Shown here piece after piece: positions 1 through 5,307 of a stretch of DNA of 17,120 nt. The stretch is from Microbacteriaceae bacterium UBA963. GTDB lineage: Bacteria > Actinomycetota > Actinomycetes > Actinomycetales > Microbacteriaceae. The notes beneath the pieces are model-generated. The model saw nothing but the letters and a program-made list of their open reading frames with translations, was not told the origin of the DNA and searched no databases. Where the stretch lies: assembly GCA_002292955.1 (NCBI GenBank), contig DBCH01000026.1:701-17820 (forward strand), read 5' to 3'. Positions within the stretch are counted from its first letter, which is position 1, and each line of letters starts with the position of its first letter. The translations under genes and the position numbers were made by a program.

Positions 1-345
1 GGCGACCTCATCGCCACGTGTGAGTCGCCGCTATCGCGCAACAACACGGCCGGTCGCCTGTTGGGTCAGGGCCTCTCCTACAACGACGTGGTGAAGCAGA
101 TGAACCAAACCGCCGAGGGGCTCGCCTCGGTGGCGCCCATTCTGGCTTTGGCCAAGGCGCGCAATGTGGAGATGCCCATCGTGGAGCAGGTCAACCTCGT
201 GCTGGCCGGCCGCATGAATCCGCGCGACATCGCGCCGCACCTCACCACAGACGCCGATGAACCTCAGGGTGAAAGGACGCTCGATGACAACCAAAACCGT
301 GGTCGCGGTTCTCTTTGGCGGCCGTTCAAGCGAACACGCAATTAG
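1..345 (+). CDS. gpsA: Glycerol-3-phosphate dehydrogenase [NAD(P)+], C-terminal part
   Basis: Open from base 1, so the N-terminal NAD-binding half lies outside the window; 114 residues remain. The stretch GDLIATCESPLSRNN followed by GRLLGQG is typical of the C-terminal substrate-binding domain of GpsA. This cytosolic enzyme reduces dihydroxyacetone phosphate to sn-glycerol 3-phosphate for phospholipid synthesis. The family-like sequence ends around NPRDIAPHL (about residue 80). The last 30 or so residues are charged and not recognisable, and the frame runs to the TAA at 343-345, which is 62 bases inside ddl. The long overlap is either a genuine translational overlap or a C-terminal extension created by loss of an earlier stop. 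The gpsA-ddl neighbourhood is common in actinobacteria and supports the call. Confidence 0.9.
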   Translation, partial: GDLIATCESPLSRNNTAGRLLGQGLSYNDVVKQMNQTAEGLASVAPILALAKARNVEMPIVEQVNLVLAGRMNPRDIAPHLTTDADEPQGERTLDDNQNRGRGSLWRPFKRTRN

Positions 346-1393
346 TTGCGTCACGGCGAAGGGCGTTCTTGGCGCCATCGACGGCGATCGCTTTGAGGTG
401 ATTCCCATTGGCATCACCAAGGACGGCGCCTTCACGCTGTCGACGGCGGATGTCTCCACCTACGTGCTCGACGGCGACGCCCTGCCCGAGGTGATTGACA
501 ACGGTTCGCGCATCGTGTGGCCCGACCGCGCGGGGAGTCGCGAGCTGCGCGTGCGGGATTCTGGCGCCGGTGCCGATTCTTCGACGGGCACCCTGCGCTC
601 GCTCGGCAACGTGGACGTGGTGTTCCCCATCCTGCACGGGCCTTTTGGCGAAGACGGCACCATCCAGGGAATGCTCGAACTCTGCGACCTGCCCTATGTG
701 GGATCGGGCGTGCTGGCATCGAGCCTGGGCATGGACAAGCACTTTGCCAAGACCGTGCTCGAACGCGAGGGCATTGCCGTGGCGCCGTGGCGCACGGTGG
801 CCCAGCACGAGTGGACGGCGAACGCGGCGAAGGTGCGCGCCGAGCTCGAGCAGATGACGTTGCCCGTTTTTGTGAAGCCCTCGCGTGCTGGCTCCAGTGT
901 GGGAGTGAGCAAGGTGAACGACTGGGCCGGCCTGGCTGCTGCCATGACCACGGCCTTTGCCGAAGACGACCGCGTGCTGGTGGAGGCGGCCATTGTGGGC
1001 CGCGAGGTGGAGTGTGCGGTGCTGCAGGGGCGTCCGGGCGAACCCACGCGCGCCTCGGTGGGCGGCGAGATTGTGATCACCGGTCGCGAGTTCTACGACT
1101 TCGAGGCCAAGTACTTGGGCGCTGCCGGCATCGAGCTGGTGTGCCCGGCCGACCTCACGGCCGCCGAGCTTGCCGAGCTCCAGGCGCTGTCCATTCGCGC
1201 GTTCGAGGCGTTGGGTGCTGCCGGCCTTGCTCGCGTCGACTTCTTTCTGACCGACACCGGCTTCGTGCTCAACGAGATCAACACCATGCCGGGCTTCACA
1301 CCCATCAGCATGTTCCCGCGCTGCTGGCAGGAGACGGGGCTCGGCTACTCAGACCTCATCACCGAGCTCATCGAGGTCGCCCTCGCTGGTTGA
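284..1393 (+). CDS. ddl: D-alanine--D-alanine ligase
   Basis: A 369-residue ATP-grasp ligase that joins two D-alanines for the peptidoglycan precursor stem. The ATG at 284 is chosen because GAAAGGA (271-277) lies 6 bases upstream and because the conserved VVAVLFGGRSSEH begins at residue 6; an in-frame ATG at 257 would add nine unconserved residues. Visible landmarks are HGPFGEDG (118-125), the ATP-binding VKPSRAGSSVG (197-207), Tyr271 in the omega loop EFYDFEAKY, and the metal ligands Asp319, Glu331 and Asn333 in NEINTMPGF. Tyr in that loop is the residue expected for D-Ala-D-Ala rather than D-Ala-D-lactate ligases. The length is normal. The start overlaps the end of gpsA, suggesting co-transcription. 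The TGA stop (1391-1393) is supplied by the first repeat unit of the downstream cluster. Confidence 0.95.
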   Translation: MTTKTVVAVLFGGRSSEHAISCVTAKGVLGAIDGDRFEVIPIGITKDGAFTLSTADVSTYVLDGDALPEVIDNGSRIVWPDRAGSRELRVRDSGAGADSSTGTLRSLGNVDVVFPILHGPFGEDGTIQGMLELCDLPYVGSGVLASSLGMDKHFAKTVLEREGIAVAPWRTVAQHEWTANAAKVRAELEQMTLPVFVKPSRAGSSVGVSKVNDWAGLAAAMTTAFAEDDRVLVEAAIVGREVECAVLQGRPGEPTRASVGGEIVITGREFYDFEAKYLGAAGIELVCPADLTAAELAELQALSIRAFEALGAAGLARVDFFLTDTGFVLNEINTMPGFTPISMFPRCWQETGLGYSDLITELIEVALAG

Positions 1394-1621
1394 GTAGCCG
1401 ACGCAGTCGGCGTATCGAAACCGGCGCATCGAAACCCGACCTCTCGCTGGTTGAGTAGCCGCTCGCTGGTTGAGTAGCCGATCGCTGGTTGAGTAGCCGA
1501 CTTTGTCGGCGTATCGAAACCGGCGCATCGAAACCCGACCTCTCGCTGGTTGAGTAGCCGACGCAGTCGGCGTATCGAAACCGGCTCACCGAAACCAGCA
1601 ACCGTCGTGGGTTGAGTAGCC
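1388..1621. repeat. Repeat cluster A: 35-bp GGTTGAGTAG...GTATCGAAACC palindromic units
   Basis: This cluster fills the space between ddl and the convergent metallopeptidase-like gene. Three complete 35-bp units, all in the same orientation, lie at 1388-1422, 1487-1521 and 1548-1582. Each starts with GGTTGAGTAG, ends with GTATCGAAACC and has a central perfect hairpin (GCCGAC-GCA-GTCGGC, or loop TTT in the second). Right-half fragments ending in ATCGAAACC follow the first two units, a degenerate one follows the third, and left halves (GGTTGAGTAGCC) occur near 1449, 1468 and 1610. Units one and two lie within a larger tandem duplication with a period of 99 bases. The cluster supplies the ddl stop and ends 6 bases from the stop of the opposing gene, so the hairpins could act as bidirectional terminators, although no T-run is present. 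Confidence 0.93.
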
Positions 1622-1627
1622 AACCAC

Positions 1628-2779
1628 TTACCAGATTCTAGAGGCCTCGGCATACTGCTCGGGGGTACAGGACGAGGTGTAAGGGTAGCCAGTTCCCCCC
1701 AAGGCATAACCAATTCTCCAAATTGTTGCGCAGTCAGCCATGTACTCCACTGCGTCGGTGCCCGGATAAGCCACGAATCTGCCACTCTCGCTAATCATGA
1801 GGGCCAGCGATCCATAGAACACGTACTGCCGAATATGTGCTGCCTCGTGAACGAGAACATACTTGCCAGCGTCGGTGCTATAGATCTCGAGCACAGAAGG
1901 ATTCCCATCCAGCCAAATCTCGGCTCGGCCGTCACTATAGAAGCGAGCCTGACCGCAAACGTAGTAACCATCGCACAGCCCGGGATCGTATTGAAGCGTG
2001 TAGTCGCTCGATGACACGAATTCACTGAGGTACGCTTCAATGTTGAATCCTTCAACAACGGGAGCGGGGACTTCCGGTGGGGGCGGTGCCGAAGGTTCCG
2101 TTGCGCCCCCCGTTGGAGTCAACGTGCTTTCTGACGGGATATTTTTTGGTTTGCTGAGGCGCTCTGCCTGAGCTCGCGCTGCCTCTTCTGCCGCTTTGGC
2201 GGCTGCCTCGGCAGCCAGCCGGTCTTGCTCCAACTGCCAGGCTTTCTGTGCTTGCACAACACCGTTGGCGAGGGTGGAAAGTTGTTTTTGGGGCCCTCGC
2301 AGCTCGTCATTGAGGCGAGCTGCGGACTTTACCAACTGCACGTATGAGTCAAAAATGCTGGGAGGCCAAGCGAGAATTTTCTCTAAATTCGTGTCGACGT
2401 GAGAGACGATGGCTCTCAGTTCGCCGGCTTCGCGGTCAGCATTCCGCAGTTGTGTACTGGCCACGTCGATTTCTTTTTGGAGGGCCTTCCGTGCGACTTC
2501 GTCGGCTGTTTTTCCTTTGGATGCCTCAAAAACTGCCTTCGCAGAAGTGATTTTCTCTTCGAGGCCCGATGCGTCCGTGTCGAATTCTCGCAACGATGTT
2601 TTTGCTGCTTCGCTTGCTTGCGTGAGCATGGTGCGAGCCTGATTCTGCGCGGCCCCGAAGCTCACGTATCCGGTGAGTCCAAGCAGAGACAAACCAACAG
2701 CAGCCGCAACAACAGAGGCGACTAACTTTTTTGTGGGGGTGTCGAGAATCTTCGCAAGCCGGTCCAGCATGGTCTTCAT
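1628..2779 (-). CDS. Membrane-anchored protein with a HEAAH metallopeptidase-like domain
   Basis: Not recognised as a named family. From the ATG at 2779 it is 383 residues. In order: a short basic N-terminus; one hydrophobic segment (about 19-41) ending in GYVSF; a long Ala/Glu/Lys-rich, probably coiled-coil region (about 50-205); a Pro-rich linker (about 215-242) with PPPPEVPAP; and a C-terminal domain with HEAAH at 311-315 and EYMADC at 345-350. HExxH followed by a downstream ExxxD is the zinc-site pattern of gluzincin peptidases. Four cysteines in that domain fit an extracytoplasmic location. Starts are ambiguous: GTG at 2806, or ATG at 2770 preceded by TACCAT seven bases upstream. The gene is visibly less GC-rich than its neighbours and is flanked on both sides by repeats. 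Protease activity is inference. Confidence 0.8.
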   Translation of the reverse strand: MKTMLDRLAKILDTPTKKLVASVVAAAVGLSLLGLTGYVSFGAAQNQARTMLTQASEAAKTSLREFDTDASGLEEKITSAKAVFEASKGKTADEVARKALQKEIDVASTQLRNADREAGELRAIVSHVDTNLEKILAWPPSIFDSYVQLVKSAARLNDELRGPQKQLSTLANGVVQAQKAWQLEQDRLAAEAAAKAAEEAARAQAERLSKPKNIPSESTLTPTGGATEPSAPPPPEVPAPVVEGFNIEAYLSEFVSSSDYTLQYDPGLCDGYYVCGQARFYSDGRAEIWLDGNPSVLEIYSTDAGKYVLVHEAAHIRQYVFYGSLALMISESGRFVAYPGTDAVEYMADCATIWRIGYALGGTGYPYTSSCTPEQYAEASRIW

Positions 2780-2823
2780 GGTACGCGCAAGTTTTCGACA
2801 ATTCACTGAGAAGCTCAGTCGCC

Positions 2824-3023
2824 GGTTGAGTAGCCGCTTGCTGGTTGAGTAGCCGACGCAGTCGGAGCATCGAAACCGGCGTATCGAAACCCGACCTCTC
2901 GCTGGTTGAGTAGCCGGCTGGTGGTTGAGTAGCCGACGCAGTCGGCGTATCGAAACCCAGTCGGCGTATCGAAACCCGACCTCTCGCTGGTTGAGTAGCC
3001 GACGCAGTCGGCGTATCGAAACC
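2824..3023. repeat. Repeat cluster B: 35-bp palindromic units and half units
   Basis: The same repeat family as cluster A, here between the metallopeptidase-like gene and the lipoprotein gene, both on the minus strand. Complete 35-bp units lie at 2843-2877 (right end diverged to GCATCGAAACC), 2923-2957 and 2989-3023. Left halves occur at 2824-2835 and 2903-2914, and right halves at 2878-2891 and 2959-2977. All are in one orientation with a GCCGAC-GCA-GTCGGC core hairpin. The block ends 7 bases from the lipoprotein stop and starts about 17 bases upstream of the longest start of the metallopeptidase gene. Any read-through transcript or promoter for that gene must therefore pass through or lie in the repeats. 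Confidence 0.93.
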
Positions 3024-3030
3024 CGATCCG

Positions 3031-3525
3031 CTAAAACTCGAAAGTATCGGCAAGATTGGTGCAGGCGCGTTCCTGCGGAATCGACGACACCGGCAGAGCA
3101 AGATCGACGAGCACGGTACTGCCGCTGACCACATTCGAGTCGAGCGCTACCTGGACGGCCGGCGTGCGGCCAAACGTCGTGAAGATGAACGTGGGCGCGA
3201 GTGAGTCGTCAACAATCCAGTCCACGCCGTTGACCGCCAGGCACGGCAGCGTGGTGGGGGCGGGGGCTTGGAGGCCGCAGGTGAGAAGGATGGACGCGGG
3301 CTCACCCCAGGCGGCCGTGGCCTGAGCGTTCGTTTCGCGTTTGGTCAGACCGGCAACATCGCCCAGCCGAACGCTGACCTCGGCGCACAGGGGATTGTTG
3401 GCATCCTCGGCCGGCTCCATGGGCACGATTCCGGCGCAACCGGTGAGCAAGACGCCCACTGCCAGCACGCTCGCAACACCGGCGCGTCGCATCACGCGCA
3501 TTGTTCGGGTGCCAACTCTCATCAT
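3031..3525 (-). CDS. DUF3515 family lipoprotein
   Basis: A 164-residue secreted lipoprotein. A basic N-terminus is followed by the hydrophobic stretch AGVASVLAVGVLLTGC with lipobox LTGC; Cys30 should be lipidated after signal peptidase II cleavage. The body matches the actinobacterial DUF3515 pattern: CGL followed by Pro-rich residues, a second Cys, GVDWIVDD, FTTFGRTPAVQVAL, and a late Cys near ERACTNL. The function is unknown, and the DUF3515 gene commonly sits beside ddl and thiL in actinobacteria, as here. The start is ATG 3525 or the adjacent ATG 3522; a TAGCCT -10 on the minus strand lies 7 bases before the second, which favours a leaderless transcript. No -35 is obvious. Confidence 0.88.
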   Translation of the reverse strand: MMRVGTRTMRVMRRAGVASVLAVGVLLTGCAGIVPMEPAEDANNPLCAEVSVRLGDVAGLTKRETNAQATAAWGEPASILLTCGLQAPAPTTLPCLAVNGVDWIVDDSLAPTFIFTTFGRTPAVQVALDSNVVSGSTVLVDLALPVSSIPQERACTNLADTFEF

Positions 3526-3529
3526 GCTC

Positions 3530-3535
3530 AGGCTA
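3530..3535 (-). promoter_or_regulatory. Putative -10 element for the DUF3515 lipoprotein gene
   Basis: Reading the minus strand, TAGCCT stands 7 bases before ATG 3522 and 4 before ATG 3525. TANNNT is the usual actinobacterial -10 shape, and the distance fits a leaderless start. It overlaps by two bases the -10 of thiL on the other strand. No convincing -35 is seen. Confidence 0.5.
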
Positions 3536-3539
3536 CCGT
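3534..3539 (+). promoter_or_regulatory. Putative -10 element of a leaderless thiL promoter
   Basis: TACCGT is followed by six bases and then the GTG at 3546. The same TANNNT-N6-start spacing recurs at rsmD, recG and coaD in this window, which strengthens each case. There is no Shine-Dalgarno before the GTG, so transcription probably starts at the start codon. Confidence 0.6.
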
Positions 3540-3545
3540 GGTGGG

Positions 3546-4532
3546 GTGAGTGTTGCAGACCTGCCCGGCCCCCTCCTGCGCGATCTGAGTGAGGGTGAGA
3601 TTCTGGCGCGCATTTTTCCGCGCCTGCCCCAGGCCGAGCTGGCCACGCTGGGCCCGGGTGACGATGCCGCTGTGGTGACCGCTCCCGACGGCCGATTCGT
3701 GGTGACCACCGACACCATGGTGGAGGGCAAAGACTTCTCGCGCGAGTGGTCGTTGCCCGATGAGATTGGGGTGAAAGCGGCCATGAGCAACCTGGCAGAT
3801 GTGGTGGCCATGGGAGCGAGGCCCACGGCGCTCACGGTGGCTCTGGCTGCACCGAGCGACACCCCCGTGGCGTTTCTCGAGATGCTGGCCGACGGACTTC
3901 GCGATGCGTGCACGCAGGTGGCGCCCGGTTGCGGTGTGGTGGGTGGTGACATTGCCGCGTCGGACACCCTGGTGATTGCCGTGACCGCGTTCGGTGACCT
4001 TGCCGGTCGCGAACCCCTTCTGCGTTCGGGCGCTCAGGTGGGCGATGAGATTGCGGTCTCAGGTCTGCTGGGTGTCTCGGGCGCCGGGCTCACTCTTCTG
4101 CAGAGGCACGGAGCGCAGGCGCGCGACAGTTTTCCCGATGCGGTGTGCTGGCACCTGGCGCCCTACCCGGCGATTGGCCCCGACATGGTGGCCGAACTCG
4201 CGGGGGCACACGCCGCCATGGACATTTCGGATTCCCTGTCCCTCGACGCCTCGCGCATGGCCGCGGCCAGCGGTGTCACCATGACCCTCGACATCACCGT
4301 GGTTTCGGCCATGGCGGATGCCGTGGCGCGGGTGAGCGGGCTCACCATGAACGAAGCGCAGCGCATGGTGCTGGAGGGTGGCGAGGATCACGCCATTCTG
4401 GCAACCTTTGCCGACGGGGGAGTGCCCGAAGGGTTCATCCCACTGGGCCGCGTCATGGCCGCGGGTGCGCACGCGGTGACGCTCGCCGGTCAGGGCATTT
4501 CGCCGGCCGGCTGGAATCCCTTCGCCGGTTGA
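3546..4532 (+). CDS. thiL: Thiamine-monophosphate kinase
   Basis: Phosphorylates thiamine monophosphate to thiamine diphosphate with ATP in the cytosol. It has 328 residues, normal for the family. Landmarks are GPGDDAAVV (36-44), DTMVEGKDF (56-64), NLADVVAMGARP (82-93), GGDIAASD (133-140), DISDSLSLDASRMA (226-239) and EGGEDHAIL (277-285). These are the Asp-rich nucleotide and metal motifs of the AIR-synthase/ThiL superfamily. GTG 3546 is preferred because TACCGT lies six bases before it and conserved sequence starts soon after; the open frame extends upstream to 3501 but that part overlaps the divergent lipoprotein gene. The TGA stop (4530-4532) is formed by the first unit of repeat cluster C (C-terminus WNPFAG, then the repeat). 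Confidence 0.95.
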   Translation: MSVADLPGPLLRDLSEGEILARIFPRLPQAELATLGPGDDAAVVTAPDGRFVVTTDTMVEGKDFSREWSLPDEIGVKAAMSNLADVVAMGARPTALTVALAAPSDTPVAFLEMLADGLRDACTQVAPGCGVVGGDIAASDTLVIAVTAFGDLAGREPLLRSGAQVGDEIAVSGLLGVSGAGLTLLQRHGAQARDSFPDAVCWHLAPYPAIGPDMVAELAGAHAAMDISDSLSLDASRMAAASGVTMTLDITVVSAMADAVARVSGLTMNEAQRMVLEGGEDHAILATFADGGVPEGFIPLGRVMAAGAHAVTLAGQGISPAGWNPFAG

Positions 4533-4689
4533 GTAGCGCCGAAGGCGCGTATCGAAACCCGTCTCGTTCGCCGGTTGAGTAGCGTCGAAGGCGCGTATCG
4601 AAACCGCATCCTTGGTTTCGATACGGCAACGTTGTTGCCTACTCAACCGTCGGGGGTTTCGATACGGCAACGTTGTTGCCTACTCAACC
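4527..4689. repeat. Repeat cluster C: two forward and two inverted palindromic units between convergent genes
   Basis: Fills the gap between thiL and rsmD, which converge. Two forward 33-bp units (4527-4559, 4573-4605) have GGTTGAGTAG and GTATCGAAACC ends around a GCGCC-GAA-GGCGC hairpin, slightly decayed in the second. Two reverse-oriented 35-bp units (4614-4648, 4655-4689) run from GGTTTCGATACG to CTACTCAACC around GGCAAC-GTT-GTTGCC. The inner pair is separated by 8 bases and forms a 76-bp inverted element of the same layout as in cluster D. The position suggests a bidirectional transcription stop, but there are no T-runs. Confidence 0.93.
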
Positions 4690-4700
4690 GCCGATGCAGC

Positions 4701-5270
4701 TCAGTAGTCGACGATTTCGAGCCAGACGAGCAGCGTGTCGCCGTAGTCCTTGGTGCGAAAAATCTTCATGCGCTCGGGTGCGGTAAACAGCGGGTCGCGC
4801 ACACTGCGCTCCACCACGATCACCCCGTCGCGCGTCATTTCGCGACACAGCGTTTCGAGCACCAGCTCGAGCTCCTCGTTGGTCACCGAGTAGGGGGGAT
4901 CAATCAGTACGAGGTTCCAGAGGCTGCGGCTCTGCGAGAGAAAAGACCCCACCGATTCTTGGCGAACCTCGAACGACCCCGATTCCTTTCCGCCGGAGTG
5001 TGACACCATGCGCGCGTTGCTCTTGATGATCTTGGCAGCCTTTGCGTTGTTCTCGACGAGCCCCACGTGCTTTGCTCCGCGGCTGAGAGCCTCGAGGCCG
5101 AGCGCGCCCGTGCCGGCGTAGAGGTCGAGCACGCGGGAACCGCGGATCAGGTCGGCTGAGTCGAGCGCCGAGAACAGGGCTTCGCGCACGCGGTCGCTCG
5201 TGGGGCGCGTTCCCTCTTTGGGAACTTTGAGTTCTCGACTGCCGGCAAATCCGGCGATGATGCGCGTCAC
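4701..5270 (-). CDS. rsmD: 16S rRNA (guanine(966)-N(2))-methyltransferase
   Basis: A SAM-dependent methyltransferase that modifies G966 (E. coli numbering) of 16S rRNA during 30S assembly. It has 189 residues. Visible are the N-terminal TRIIAGFAGSREL, the conserved TRPTSDRVREALFSAL (21-36), SAM-binding motif I VLDLYAGTGALGLEALSRGA (47-66), and the catalytic DPPY at 124-127, typical of N2-guanine methyltransferases. The start is GTG 5270 (minus strand), preceded by TAGGCT and exactly six bases, again a leaderless arrangement. rsmD diverges from recG across 37 bases. In many bacteria rsmD adjoins recG and coaD, as here. Confidence 0.94.
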   Translation of the reverse strand: MTRIIAGFAGSRELKVPKEGTRPTSDRVREALFSALDSADLIRGSRVLDLYAGTGALGLEALSRGAKHVGLVENNAKAAKIIKSNARMVSHSGGKESGSFEVRQESVGSFLSQSRSLWNLVLIDPPYSVTNEELELVLETLCREMTRDGVIVVERSVRDPLFTAPERMKIFRTKDYGDTLLVWLEIVDY

Positions 5271-5276
5271 CCCAAC

Positions 5277-5282
5277 AGCCTA
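5277..5282 (-). promoter_or_regulatory. Putative -10 element of a leaderless rsmD promoter
   Basis: On the minus strand TAGGCT is followed by six bases and the GTG start of rsmD. A weak -35 candidate, TTTCAG (5300-5305, minus strand), lies 17 bases further upstream and overlaps the recG -10 on the other strand. Confidence 0.6.
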
Positions 5283-5295
5283 TGGCGCGCGCGCC

Positions 5296-5301
5296 TACGC
5301 T
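5296..5301 (+). promoter_or_regulatory. Putative -10 element of a leaderless recG promoter
   Basis: TACGCT, then six bases (GAAAGG), then GTG 5308. The GAAAGG could be read as a Shine-Dalgarno, but it abuts the start codon and is too close to work as one. The spacing is the same as at thiL, rsmD and coaD. Confidence 0.58.
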
Positions 5302-5307
5302 GAAAGG

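Noticed and set aside
1345..1785. Open frames running through repeat clusters A and B (also 1368-1601 and 2526-3134, minus strand)
   Set aside because: They merely translate the repeats and antisense strands of real genes. They lack ribosome-binding sites and family motifs.
1388..3023. Possible CRISPR array, given regularly repeated 35-bp palindromic units
   Set aside because: Intervals between units are irregular and consist of repeat halves or duplicated sequence rather than unique spacers, units occur in both orientations elsewhere, and no cas gene is seen.
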